NCBI RefSeq assembly: GCF_017352195.1
Contig: NZ_CP071445.1
Span: forward strand, 682,001-746,000
Length of the DNA stretch: 64,000 nt
From: Sedimentibacter sp. zth1
GTDB taxonomy: Bacteria; Bacillota; Clostridia; Tissierellales; Sedimentibacteraceae
Direction: 5' to 3'
Shown here: positions 36,353 through 45,019 of the stretch, in pieces
How the letters are laid out: each line of letters opens with the position of its first letter
How positions within the stretch are numbered: the first letter of the stretch is position 1
The notes under the pieces: model-generated
What the model was told of the DNA's origin: nothing
The model's input: only the letters and a program-made list of their open reading frames with translations
The model's database searches: none
Position numbers and translations under genes: made by a program

Positions 36353-37240
36353 CTAAATAAAATTCATGTCTTCAATATTATTTATTACTTTTTTTGCAAG
36401 TCTCCTTCTAGCATTTTTAGTAAAACCTGTACATTTACTGCTAATTATAATATTATTATATTGCCCATATTTTTCAATCAAATCATCGGTCAAAGAAACT
36501 ATGTCTAATATAGCAAAGTTATGTTTATTTTCAATCCACTTTTCAAATGCTTCTATTTCAAATGATGGACATAATCCTGTATTGATTAATACTTTACCAT
36601 CTCCAAATAGTTCAAACTCATTTTTTCCTAAACATACTATGTTTCTTGGTAAATGTGTTGATATAACATCTGAATTTTTCAGAAGTTTTTCCATGCTAAA
36701 ATATTTGTAGTCAACATTTTTTATATTTCTACTATGATATGAAATATTCATGTTAAAGAAATTTCCAGTATCAGCTACCATTTTTCCGACAGTACCTAAA
36801 CCTATAATACCAAGATTTATATCTTCTAGCTCTATTTGCTCTGGTTTATATTGGTGCTCACCTAATCCCTTAAAAAGCCTTATAAGTTCACTATATATAA
36901 ACTCAACTACACCATTATCACCATAATTAATAACACCTTTTACAATAATATTTTGTTTTCTAGCCTGTTTTATGTCAACATTTGCTGACTGTTCATCATA
37001 TAGGCTACAACACATGCCTATATATTTAAGCTCAGGTAGATTTTTAATTATATTCTTAGTTATTTTAGTGTTCCAAGATACTAATATACATTCAGCGTCT
37101 TTACATCTTTTTATTATTTCATTTTCATTTGTTGGAAAATCATCATACATAATTAATTCATCACACAAGCTTACTAATTCATCATGTACAAATTCATCAA
37201 TACCTGTATAATCTACAGCTACTATTTTATTAAATTTCAT
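36353..37240 (-). CDS. D-isomer 2-hydroxyacid dehydrogenase family protein
   Basis: A 295-residue NAD-dependent dehydrogenase-like protein. The Rossmann motif GIIGLGTVGKMV lies near residue 152, and the substrate-domain segments AECILVSWNTKI and IGMCCSLYD precede it; STHLPRN and NTGLCPSFE follow in the positions of conserved family loops. The usual catalytic Arg-Glu-His set is not clearly recognisable near the C-terminus (SSKCTGFT replaces the common HxxG form), so activity is uncertain. ATG 37240 follows GGAGGACAGT. It begins 38 bp after the DUF2785 gene. Confidence 0.75.
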   Translation of the reverse strand: MKFNKIVAVDYTGIDEFVHDELVSLCDELIMYDDFPTNENEIIKRCKDAECILVSWNTKITKNIIKNLPELKYIGMCCSLYDEQSANVDIKQARKQNIIVKGVINYGDNGVVEFIYSELIRLFKGLGEHQYKPEQIELEDINLGIIGLGTVGKMVADTGNFFNMNISYHSRNIKNVDYKYFSMEKLLKNSDVISTHLPRNIVCLGKNEFELFGDGKVLINTGLCPSFEIEAFEKWIENKHNFAILDIVSLTDDLIEKYGQYNNIIISSKCTGFTKNARRRLAKKVINNIEDMNFI

Positions 37241-37278
37241 ACTGTCCTCCAAAAATACTATAATTATATTTATATTGC

Positions 37279-38112
37279 CTAATAAAATTTGTGCATATCA
37301 TCTAAAACTTTTTTAGTTGCTGCTAAAAAACTCTCAAGATAATTTTTGTTCAAAAATCTAAAGTACAAGCTACGCAGAAAATTTCTTCTGTTAGTATTTT
37401 CTATGATTCTATCCGGAAAAATATTTTCTCTTTTATAATTATCAAAACTCAAAATCCAATCAACAATTTCATCATCACTTAGTATATGTCTTTCATAAAT
37501 ACTTTCAATTATATTGATTAATCTCTCATCCTCATTATATAAATATCCAAGATTATTTATTGTGGCTTTTTCTCTGATAACATTAAGTATCTCCATTAAC
37601 TCATTTTTATTTAAATGTTCAGATTTAGCTAAATCACATAAAGTATCTGCAGTATGGGCGGTTGAATGTCCCCATCCCTTAACACTGTCATAGCCCCTAT
37701 AATCATTTTCTAATTTATAATATTTCATTACCTCACTATATATGTGTAATAATTCTTGTTCATTTAAAAAGCTATTTTCATTATTCATTTGAACAATAAT
37801 ATCCAATAATAGTGAAGTAAACGTCCTTGTATAAACTTTATCTGATATTTCACCTAATCCATTGAAAAGACATTTATCGCTTAAACAAATATCAACTAAA
37901 TGCTTTAGCTGCTCAGTTGATAATCTGTTATATTTGTATATTATATAATAAAATCCTGTATAAATTAAATCATCTCTCAGTGTTGGATTTACATCACCGA
38001 TATGTTCAATCATATCCAATATTAACTCATACGGATTAATATCATCAGATATCTGCCATTGTTGATTACTATACGTTATTAGCTTATCAAATAATTGCTT
38101 TTCGCTTATCAT
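37279..38112 (-). CDS. DUF2785 family protein
   Basis: A 277-residue helical soluble protein. The segment KGWGHSTAHTADTLCDLAKS near residue 125 is the DUF2785 hallmark, with alpha-helical repeats on both sides. No catalytic function is known for the family. ATG 38112 follows a strong GGAGG. Only 16 bp separate it from the upstream permease gene, so it appears to be the third gene of the ABC exporter operon. Confidence 0.8.
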   Translation of the reverse strand: MISEKQLFDKLITYSNQQWQISDDINPYELILDMIEHIGDVNPTLRDDLIYTGFYYIIYKYNRLSTEQLKHLVDICLSDKCLFNGLGEISDKVYTRTFTSLLLDIIVQMNNENSFLNEQELLHIYSEVMKYYKLENDYRGYDSVKGWGHSTAHTADTLCDLAKSEHLNKNELMEILNVIREKATINNLGYLYNEDERLINIIESIYERHILSDDEIVDWILSFDNYKRENIFPDRIIENTNRRNFLRSLYFRFLNKNYLESFLAATKKVLDDMHKFY

Positions 38113-38128
38113 AAAACCTCCTCCAAAA

Positions 38129-39304
38129 TTATTTATTAAACATAATTTTTTCACTTTTGAACATTTTAGCAAGTACAAATACTCCAATACCTGTATATGC
38201 AAGATTGCTCAATACAGCAACTATTATATTCATTTGAATAACTTTAAATGTAAAAATACTATTCATACACTGCAAGCTATTATAGAATGGCAAGAAATAA
38301 TAAAATAATTCTGTTTTTGCTCCATTGCCAAACATAGATGTTACACCCAATATAGTAATAACAAACATTAATGGTGCAGAAGATGTTTGAGCTTCTTTTA
38401 TTGTCTTTGCGTTAGCAGATAAAATTGAAACTACAGCTACTAAAAATAGTATTGTTGAGATAATAACTGTTCCTAATAGTATATAGTCATTAATTCCATA
38501 TACAGCAGCACTGACATCACCAAAATTCATAAGTTTAGGCAATGATAGCATAGTACCAAGTGCACTAGAAATACCACTTAGTAATGCTATAACTGCTAAT
38601 GCAATAATTTTACCAATAGCTAAATTACTACGTTTAATAGGTGTTACTAGAAGTGGTGCAATAGTTCCACGCTCCTTCTCTCCTGCAATTGATTCCGGTG
38701 CTATTGCCATACAAGCTTGGAATAAAAATATCATAAGTAGCATTGGCATTATAAGTGAAAACATCATTCCTGTTGAAGCTTTTTCAGTAGCCAAATCATG
38801 TGCCTCATCTGTATTGTTTATATCAAATTTATTTGAAAGCGATGTTTCATATTTATCTAATATATCTGATATTATACTATAAATATTTTGCGATTTTGTT
38901 GAAGCTGAATTATAATACATGTCAATGTTCAATGCTTTTTCGTTAGAAATGTTATCGAATGATGGAACAATTTCATCAAAGTTTTCTGGAAATACTATAA
39001 GTAAATCAAGTTTTTCATTAACTATTTGTTCTTTAGATACAGTAACATCATCTACTGTAATATCTTTTTTATCTAATGACAATTCACTAAGCATTGTTTC
39101 TACTGATTGTGGTAAGTTTACAATATTAACCTTTGAAGCATATTCCTCATCAACGGAAAATACATTTGAAAATGCACCTCCCATAAGACTATACATTATG
39201 TATATCATTAGACCAGGCATAATTACTGTCGTAAAGAAAAGTCTTTTATCACCAAAAAATCTTGCAAACTCTTTTTTTATAATTGTAACAATACTGCTTT
39301 TCAT
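38129..39304 (-). CDS. natB: ABC-2 type permease (NatB-like)
   Basis: A 391-residue membrane subunit of an ABC exporter. One N-terminal transmembrane helix (FFTTVIMPGLMIYIMYSL) is followed by a large extracytoplasmic domain (about residues 40-165) and then five helices; the IAGEKERGTIAPLLVTPIKR cytoplasmic coupling segment is typical of NatB/YhaP permeases. It starts one base after the ATPase stop. NatAB in Bacillus extrudes sodium; related systems move drugs or antimicrobial peptides, so the substrate is open. Confidence 0.85.
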   Translation of the reverse strand: MKSSIVTIIKKEFARFFGDKRLFFTTVIMPGLMIYIMYSLMGGAFSNVFSVDEEYASKVNIVNLPQSVETMLSELSLDKKDITVDDVTVSKEQIVNEKLDLLIVFPENFDEIVPSFDNISNEKALNIDMYYNSASTKSQNIYSIISDILDKYETSLSNKFDINNTDEAHDLATEKASTGMMFSLIMPMLLMIFLFQACMAIAPESIAGEKERGTIAPLLVTPIKRSNLAIGKIIALAVIALLSGISSALGTMLSLPKLMNFGDVSAAVYGINDYILLGTVIISTILFLVAVVSILSANAKTIKEAQTSSAPLMFVITILGVTSMFGNGAKTELFYYFLPFYNSLQCMNSIFTFKVIQMNIIVAVLSNLAYTGIGVFVLAKMFKSEKIMFNK

Positions 39305-39305
39305 A

Positions 39306-40076
39306 TTATTCACCAACCTTTTTCTTGTATATTTCAAAGAAACTATCTTCTAGTGATTTTTCTTTTGTAATATTTACAAGGTCATCACATTTAATCATTT
39401 CACCATTTATGATTATACCTACTCTATCACATATTTTTTCAACAAGACTAAAAATATGTGTTGAAACAATAATAGTCTTACCTTCATTTTTTAACTCAAT
39501 CAAAAAATCTGTTACAACCTTTGCTGTTAAAATATCTAATCCATTTGTAGGTTCATCGAATATGATTAGATTAGGATCATGCGCTAAAGAAATTGCAAGA
39601 GAAGCCTTTTGTTTCATACCAGTTGACAAATTTGATACTTTTATCTCAGCAAAATCATTAATTCCAAACTTCTCAAACAGTTTTTTCTTTCGTATATTTC
39701 TTGTTTCAACATCTACCTTATGTAAATCTGAGAAAAAATCAAATAAGTAATTTGGAGTGAAAAATTCCTCAAGTTTAAGTTCACTTGTTAGGAATCCAAT
39801 CTTTGTTCTTATTTCATCTGGATTATTAACAACGCTTATACCATCAATTAATGCATCCCCACTATTTGGTTTTATAAGTGTTGCAAGCATTCTAAGTGTT
39901 GTTGTTTTACCCGCACCGTTTGGTCCAAGCAATCCAAATATTTCACCTTCATTTACTGAAAATGAAAGGTTATTAACTGCATGCTTAACTTTTACTTTTG
40001 TTTTTTCAATCTTTTGTTGTTTTTTAGATAATTTAAAGCTTTTATTTAAATTATTAACTACTAAAATTTCGCTCAT
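39306..40076 (-). CDS. natA: ABC transporter ATP-binding protein (NatA-like)
   Basis: A 256-residue ABC ATPase. Walker A GPNGAGKTT near residue 53, signature LSTGMKQKASLA, Walker B LIIFDEPTNGLD, and switch His in VSTHIFS. An insertion of basic residues near the N-terminus (KKQQKIEKTKVKVKH) is typical of NatA-type subunits. The start has GGAGGAGAG. First gene of natA-natB-DUF2785, divergent from trpS. Confidence 0.9.
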   Translation of the reverse strand: MSEILVVNNLNKSFKLSKKQQKIEKTKVKVKHAVNNLSFSVNEGEIFGLLGPNGAGKTTTLRMLATLIKPNSGDALIDGISVVNNPDEIRTKIGFLTSELKLEEFFTPNYLFDFFSDLHKVDVETRNIRKKKLFEKFGINDFAEIKVSNLSTGMKQKASLAISLAHDPNLIIFDEPTNGLDILTAKVVTDFLIELKNEGKTIIVSTHIFSLVEKICDRVGIIINGEMIKCDDLVNITKEKSLEDSFFEIYKKKVGE

Positions 40077-40190
40077 TACTCTCCTCCTTGAACTTTAAAT
40101 ATTTAACCTATAAAATTTTATCATATCTGTAACATAAAGTAAATATTATTTACATAATTTAATTAAATTTTAAGAATTCTGAAAATATAG

Positions 40191-40218
40191 TTGCATTTAT
40201 TTCTAATAGTGATATAAT
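40191..40218 (+). promoter_or_regulatory. trpS promoter
   Basis: TTGCAT (40191-40196), 16-bp spacer, TATAAT (40213-40218) with extended TG. The transcript should start near 40225, ahead of the T-box leader. Confidence 0.65.
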
Positions 40219-40224
40219 GTAAAA

Positions 40225-40457
40225 AAATAATAAACCGTTGATTAAGATTAGTAATCATAATAGCGACTTTACAGAGAGTTACCGATGGTGAGATGGTAAT
40301 ATGTTTAATTATGATGAATGGACTTATGAGGTCGACCTGAACTATTAGTAGGCGTCGACGGAAACTCTAACCGTTATGATGAGAGCATGTGTTTGCATGT
40401 AAAGAACTTTAAGGTGGCTTATATACTTCTATTCCTTTTGGAATAGGAGTTTTTTAT
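40225..40457 (+). ncRNA. T-box leader (tryptophan)
   Basis: Transcribed leader of trpS with T-box features: Stem I opening GAGAGUUACCGAUGGUGAG, specifier UGG (Trp) at 40319-40321 within GAAUGGA, and the tRNA acceptor-binding UGGC at 40415-40418, whose C pairs with the G discriminator of tRNA-Trp. A terminator hairpin follows directly. The T-box core reads AAGGUGGCUUA, weaker than the common AGGGUGGNACCGCG. Uncharged tRNA-Trp is expected to favour readthrough. About 424 bp separate natA and trpS, explained mostly by this leader. Confidence 0.88.
40425..40456 (+). terminator. T-box attenuator terminator
   Basis: ACTTCTATTCC pairs with GGAATAGGAGT (one G-U) around TTTT, followed by TTTTTATTTT. 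The acceptor-binding UGGC lies just upstream, so the antiterminator would compete with this stem. Confidence 0.88.
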
Positions 40458-40500
40458 TTTCTGCTTAATTGATGGTTAAAACAAATTTGGAGGAATTAAA

Positions 40501-41496
40501 TTGGAGAAAAAAAGAATTTTAACAGGTGATAGACCAACAGGAAAATTACATTTAGGACATTTTGTTGGAAGTTTACAAAACAGGGTTTTATTACAGGATG
40601 AATATGAAACATTTATATTGATAGCAGATATTCAAGCATTAACTACACACTTTCAAAACCCAAAACTTATTAATGACAGTATCTATCAAGTAACTATGGA
40701 TAATTTAGCTGTAGGGCTTGATCCAGATAAGGTAACTTTTGTTCAACAATCTCAGATACCATCAATTGCAGAATTAACTATTTTTTACTCTATGTTTGTT
40801 TCTGTAAATTCTTTACGTCATAATCCAACAATTAAAACAGAAGCTAAGCAATATGGTTATGATGATTTAACATATGGATTTTTAGGTTATCCAGTAAGTC
40901 AGACAGCAGACATAACATTTTGTAATGCGGATTTAGTACCAGTTGGAGATGACCAATTACCTCACATGGAACAAGCAAGAAAAATCACAAGAAGATTTAA
41001 TGAACTATACGGTAATGGTGAAACGATTATTAAGGTTCCTGAAACACTGTTAAGCAAGAATTCTAGATTAGCAGGTTTAGATGGAAATAGTAAAATGGGT
41101 AAAAGCTTAGGAAATGCAATATATCTATCTGATGATTCTAAAACTATTGATAAAAAAGTAAAGGCTGCTCTAACTGATAAAAATAGAATTGCATTAACAG
41201 ATAAGGGAAATCCTAATATTTGCATGGTATCTCAATATCACAAAGTATTTAATGAAGAAGAATATGAAAACACATGTGAAATGTGCAGAAGTGCTAACAT
41301 TGGTTGTGTTGCATGTAAAAAACTTTTAGCTAAAAAGTTAAATAATACGCTTGAACCTATTAGAGAAAGACGTAATTACTACGAGAATAACTTGAATTTA
41401 GTGAAAGAAATTATAATAGAAGGTACAAAAAAAGCTAATCTAATTGGAAATAAGCAAGTTGAAGCAATCAAAGAAGCTATGAAAATAATACTCTAA
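40501..41496 (+). CDS. trpS: Tryptophanyl-tRNA synthetase
   Basis: A 331-residue class I aminoacyl-tRNA synthetase. HIGH-like motif LGHF at TGKLHLGHFVGS near residue 14 and KMSKS motif KMGKSLGN near residue 195; the Trp pocket segment GDDQLPHMEQAR is intact. Start is TTG at 40501, with GGAGG seven bases upstream. Regulated by the Trp T-box before it. A Cys-rich segment near residues 255-275 (CEMCRSANIGCVACKK) resembles the extra Cys set found in some clostridial TrpRS, possibly a metal or cluster site. Confidence 0.96.
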   Translation: MEKKRILTGDRPTGKLHLGHFVGSLQNRVLLQDEYETFILIADIQALTTHFQNPKLINDSIYQVTMDNLAVGLDPDKVTFVQQSQIPSIAELTIFYSMFVSVNSLRHNPTIKTEAKQYGYDDLTYGFLGYPVSQTADITFCNADLVPVGDDQLPHMEQARKITRRFNELYGNGETIIKVPETLLSKNSRLAGLDGNSKMGKSLGNAIYLSDDSKTIDKKVKAALTDKNRIALTDKGNPNICMVSQYHKVFNEEEYENTCEMCRSANIGCVACKKLLAKKLNNTLEPIRERRNYYENNLNLVKEIIIEGTKKANLIGNKQVEAIKEAMKIIL

Positions 41497-41501
41497 TAAT
41501 T

Positions 41502-41539
41502 AATCAAGCTATTAACACATATGTATTAATAGCTTGATT
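41502..41539 (+). terminator. trpS terminator
   Basis: Perfect 14-bp stem AATCAAGCTATTAA / TTAATAGCTTGATT; the T run is poor. Confidence 0.65.
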
Positions 41540-41559
41540 GTTAATTATCAAAATAAAAA

Positions 41560-41587
41560 AACACGAAATAAATTAATATTCCGTGTT
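41560..41587 (-). terminator. Cold shock gene terminator
   Basis: Minus strand AACACG and CGTGTT, with inner AATA/TATT pairs, followed by seven T. It leaves a 120-base 3' untranslated region after the csp stop. Confidence 0.65.
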
Positions 41588-41705
41588 AAACTTTAGTATT
41601 CTGTACGATATATGATAAATTCGGAGGATGAACAACTTTTTAAAGAAGTAGACCTTAGAATATACGATTTAGTGTAAAATACCTTGTTTTAAGTTATTGG
41701 TTTAT

Positions 41706-41918
41706 TTATACCAAACGTACATTTGCAGCACGAAGTTTCTTGCTGTTTTTAGGATCAGCTTCGATATCAAAAGTAACCTTTTGTCCTTCGTTTAGTGACT
41801 TGAATCCGTCTGAATCAATAGCTGAAAAGTGTACAAATACATCTTCTCCACCATCATCATTTGAAATAAATCCAAATCCTTTTTCTGAGTTAAACCATTT
41901 TACTGTACCGTTATTCAT
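41706..41918 (-). CDS. Cold shock protein (CspA family)
   Basis: A 70-residue single OB-fold RNA chaperone. RNP1 KGFGFI and RNP2 VFVHFSAI are intact. ATG 41918 follows GGAGG; upstream in-frame codons overlap that site. A long leader (about 118 bases) starts from a good promoter, as is usual for cold shock mRNAs whose leader refolds on temperature downshift. Confidence 0.95.
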   Translation of the reverse strand: MNNGTVKWFNSEKGFGFISNDDGGEDVFVHFSAIDSDGFKSLNEGQKVTFDIEADPKNSKKLRAANVRLV

Positions 41919-42228
41919 TTGCAGTACCTCCAAAAAATATTTATATTCTTAAATAATAAAACCTCGCATGATTTTGTAAATTATCAAAACAACCAATGAA
42001 TTACACTATCTGTGAGTTCATAGCAATTATTTGAATATAGCTCATTATATCATTAATATTTTAAAATGTAAATATATATTTATATATTATAGCTTATATA
42101 TTTATTATATAAATATATATTGTATCAAAAATAATCGTAATTTGAAGGAAATTAGTATTTCAAAATATTATTTTATCAAATTTGATAATTGTGTTATAAT
42201 ACATATCAATAGTTTGAAATGGAGATTT
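41919..42228. other. Gap between csp and nnrD: csp leader and divergent promoters
   Basis: The left two-thirds is the csp 5' leader (about 41919-42036). The rest is AT-rich with the csp promoter and a TATAAT at 42195-42200 before nnrD. Although the nnrD frame stays open back to 42031, the added residues are not conserved-looking and lack a ribosome binding site. Confidence 0.6.
42044..42072 (-). promoter_or_regulatory. Cold shock gene promoter
   Basis: Minus strand TTTACA (42067-42072), 17-bp spacer, TATAAT (42044-42049) with extended TG. Confidence 0.7.
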
Positions 42229-43113
42229 ATGATGGAAAGTTGTTATTATACCCTAGATGAATGTAAAAAATATATAAAGCCACGTGCTTTAGAAACGCAT
42301 AAAGGAACTTATGGAAAAATTGGAATTATTGCTGGTAGTGTTGGAATGACTGGCTCTGTTTGTATGTCTAGTCAAGCTACTCTTAGAACTGGTAGCGGGT
42401 TAGTTTATACTATTATTCCAAGCTGTATATTGAACTTAGTTAGCATAAAGCTAACGGAATGCATTATTAAACCAGTTCACGACCAAAACAACAATGAGCA
42501 TTTTAAAATTCAAAATATTGATGAAATAATGGATTATATAAATGATTTGGATTGTTTAGTATTAGGTCCTGGAATTAGAGTTAATGAAGATACAAAACAA
42601 ATAGTAAAACATATTTTAGTAAATTATAATAAACCAATAATTTTAGATGCAGATGGACTGAACTGTATTGGCGAAAACATTGAAGTATTATATAAAAGAA
42701 AAGAAAAAACAATTCTTACGCCACACCCGAAGGAATTCGAAAGATTGTTAGAAAATACAAACATTAATTTCAACGATAGAATTAAAACATCATTAGAATT
42801 TTCTAATAAATATGGTGTTGTAACTGTATTAAAAGGATATCATACTGTTATTTCCAATGAAAAAGGTGAATATTATATTAATCCAACAGGAAATCCAGGT
42901 ATGGCAACTGCCGGTAGTGGTGACGTTTTGTCAGGTATAATAGCCTCTTTGGTTGGACAAAAAATAAATCTATTTGAGGCATCATGCTGTGGTACTTTTA
43001 TCCACGGTATATCAGGTGATTTAGCTGCTAAAGATAAAGGTGAATATGGCTTGATAGCTACAGATATTATTGAAAATATACCATATGCAATAAAAGCAAT
43101 CATAGCTAAGTAA
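42229..43113 (+). CDS. nnrD: ADP-dependent NAD(P)H-hydrate dehydratase
   Basis: A 294-residue ribokinase-like enzyme that repairs hydrated NADH/NADPH. Motifs: KGTYGKIGIIAGS near the start, LVLGPGI, DADGLN, TPHPKEFERLL and catalytic NPGMATAGSGDVLSG. The NnrE epimerase domain often fused at the N-terminus is absent, so this is the stand-alone dehydratase. ATG 42229 (or 42232) follows GGAGATTT; the frame is open further upstream but that part is not translated convincingly. Confidence 0.93.
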   Translation: MMESCYYTLDECKKYIKPRALETHKGTYGKIGIIAGSVGMTGSVCMSSQATLRTGSGLVYTIIPSCILNLVSIKLTECIIKPVHDQNNNEHFKIQNIDEIMDYINDLDCLVLGPGIRVNEDTKQIVKHILVNYNKPIILDADGLNCIGENIEVLYKRKEKTILTPHPKEFERLLENTNINFNDRIKTSLEFSNKYGVVTVLKGYHTVISNEKGEYYINPTGNPGMATAGSGDVLSGIIASLVGQKINLFEASCCGTFIHGISGDLAAKDKGEYGLIATDIIENIPYAIKAIIAK

Positions 43114-43131
43114 TAACATAGTTATGATTGC
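43096..43131. terminator. Bidirectional terminator nnrD/luxS
   Basis: GCAATCATA and TATGATTGC arms, overlapping the nnrD stop codon; T-rich tails on both sides (better toward luxS). Confidence 0.55.
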
Positions 43132-43149
43132 CTTTCGATTTTGTATTAT

Positions 43150-43629
43150 TTATTTACTGTAATGTAAATTTTCATAAGATAAATTTTCTAGTACCTCTTT
43201 TAAATAAACATTTGCTTCGTATTTAGCCATTGGCAAATTCATATCCAAGTAATTACCACAGGATGCAGCATCTGCTCCTGGAACTTCACCCTCATAGTTG
43301 GCAATATATTTAAACATTTCTGTTATAATATCAACAACATTTTCTGAGTCGAATTCACCTTTAAATACAACGTAAAACCCAGTTCTGCAACCCATAGGTC
43401 CAAAATATATAGTTTTTTCATCATATATGTCATGATTTCTCAAAAAAGTTGCACATATATGCTCTATTGTGTGCAATTCAGCAGTATTCATAACTGGCAT
43501 CTGATTTGGCACCTTCATCCTAATATCAAATGTAGTTATGCAATTATCACCTATATAATCTTTTCTTGATAAATAAATACCTCTTCTCAGATTTAAATGG
43601 TTAACTTGAAAACTTTCAATTTTTTTCAT
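43150..43629 (-). CDS. luxS: S-ribosylhomocysteine lyase LuxS
   Basis: A 159-residue metalloenzyme converting S-ribosylhomocysteine to homocysteine and DPD, the precursor of AI-2. Metal ligands His53 and His57 (HTIEH) and Cys124 (ASCGNY) are present, as is catalytic Cys81 in GPMGCRTG. ATG 43629 follows GAGGAG. It is 37 bp behind mgtE on the same strand, probably in one transcript and so possibly under the mgtE leader's control. Confidence 0.96.
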   Translation of the reverse strand: MKKIESFQVNHLNLRRGIYLSRKDYIGDNCITTFDIRMKVPNQMPVMNTAELHTIEHICATFLRNHDIYDEKTIYFGPMGCRTGFYVVFKGEFDSENVVDIITEMFKYIANYEGEVPGADAASCGNYLDMNLPMAKYEANVYLKEVLENLSYENLHYSK

Positions 43630-43666
43630 ATGCAATCTCCTCACAAAATTATATTTTAAACAATAT

Positions 43667-45019
43667 TTATACACCAAGTAAAATTGCAGCAATTTTAAAG
43701 TATATAAGCAGTGACATAGCATCTACAATTGTTGTTATAAACGGACTAGCCATAACTGCTGGATCAAAACCTATTTTTTTTGCTAACATTGGTAATGTAC
43801 AACCTACTATTTTGGCTATAAATACTGTTACAACTAAAGTTATACAAACTGTTAATGCAACAAAAATTGTTACTTTATCAAATAATATTAGCTTAATGAA
43901 ATTAAATACTGCTAGTGTTACACCACATAGAAAAGCAACTCTAAACTCTTTCCAAGCAACTTTTAAAATATCTTTAAATCGTATTTCATCAAGAGATATA
44001 CCTCTAATAATTGTAACTGAAGCTTGACTACCACAATTACCACCTGTATCCATTAGCATAGGTATAAAAGATGTTAAAATTACACATGCAGATAATGCTG
44101 ATTCAAATCTTTTTATTATTATACCTGTGAATGTTGCTGATATCATAAGTAGCAATAACCAAGGAATACGACTTTTGAATATATCAAAAACTCTTGTTTT
44201 AATATATGGTTTTGTAGATGGCGTAATAGCTGCCATTATGTTTATATCTTCAGTTGTTTCATCTTCTAATACATCAATTGCATCATCTACCGTAATTATA
44301 CCTACCATACGATTCTCTGTATCTACAACAGGCATAGCAAAAAAATCATATTTGCTAAACTTGTGTGCCACTTCTTCTTGCTCATCCTGTGTGCAAACAG
44401 ATATTATGTTTTTTTCCATAATATCATTAATAATTTCACTTTCATCTGAAACTATAAGCTTTAATATAGACACTACTCCAATTAATCGCTTGGTTTCATC
44501 TGTAACATAACAAACGTTGATTGTTTCTTTGTGTATACCTGTTAATCTAATATGCTTGATAGCTTCATTTACATTCGTACTTGGCTGTAAGTTAACAAAT
44601 TCTGTAGTCATTATACTTCCAGCACTATTTTCAGGATATTGTAAAATACTGTTGATTAGTTGTCTTTTTTGTGTGTCTGCTTGCCTTAATATACGTCCCA
44701 CTACATTTGCTGGCATTTCCTCAACTAAATCTACTGCATCATCAATATACAGTTCATCCACTACTTCCTTTAACTCTTTATTTGAGAAGCCTTTAATTAA
44801 TCTTTCCTTGAAATCACTCTCCATTTCAATGAATGTTTCTGCGGCTTTTTCTTTAGGTAATAATCTAAATAACAAAGGAACAAGATCCTCGTTTATTTCC
44901 TCAAATAATATTGCAATGTCAATTGGCTTAATTGTTATAAAGATGTCTTTCAATGAGCTAAATTTCTTCTTTTCAGTAAGAGTTATAATAGTTGTAATTA
45001 ATGTGTTTTCTGTATTCAT
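43667..45019 (-). CDS. mgtE: Magnesium transporter MgtE
   Basis: A 450-residue Mg2+ channel/transporter. The N domain of helical repeats (residues 1-130, with LPKEKAAETF and DDAVDLVEEMP) is followed by a CBS pair (about 135-255) and five transmembrane helices (from residue 285) with the conserved DTGGNCGSQAS and PFITTIVDAMSLLIYF segments, the latter containing the pore Asp. All parts are intact. It is preceded by about 200 bases of structured leader RNA. Confidence 0.95.
   Translation of the reverse strand: MNTENTLITTIITLTEKKKFSSLKDIFITIKPIDIAILFEEINEDLVPLLFRLLPKEKAAETFIEMESDFKERLIKGFSNKELKEVVDELYIDDAVDLVEEMPANVVGRILRQADTQKRQLINSILQYPENSAGSIMTTEFVNLQPSTNVNEAIKHIRLTGIHKETINVCYVTDETKRLIGVVSILKLIVSDESEIINDIMEKNIISVCTQDEQEEVAHKFSKYDFFAMPVVDTENRMVGIITVDDAIDVLEDETTEDINIMAAITPSTKPYIKTRVFDIFKSRIPWLLLLMISATFTGIIIKRFESALSACVILTSFIPMLMDTGGNCGSQASVTIIRGISLDEIRFKDILKVAWKEFRVAFLCGVTLAVFNFIKLILFDKVTIFVALTVCITLVVTVFIAKIVGCTLPMLAKKIGFDPAVMASPFITTIVDAMSLLIYFKIAAILLGV

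Noticed and set aside
41632-41655. Seven-codon frame after GGAGG downstream of trpS
   Set aside because: GGAGG touches the ATG with no spacing and the frame is too short; it lies antisense to the csp 3' region.
42031-42228. N-terminal extension of NnrD by 66 residues
   Set aside because: The extension lies over the csp promoter, has no ribosome binding site and reads as AT-rich noise; ATG 42229 has GGAG.
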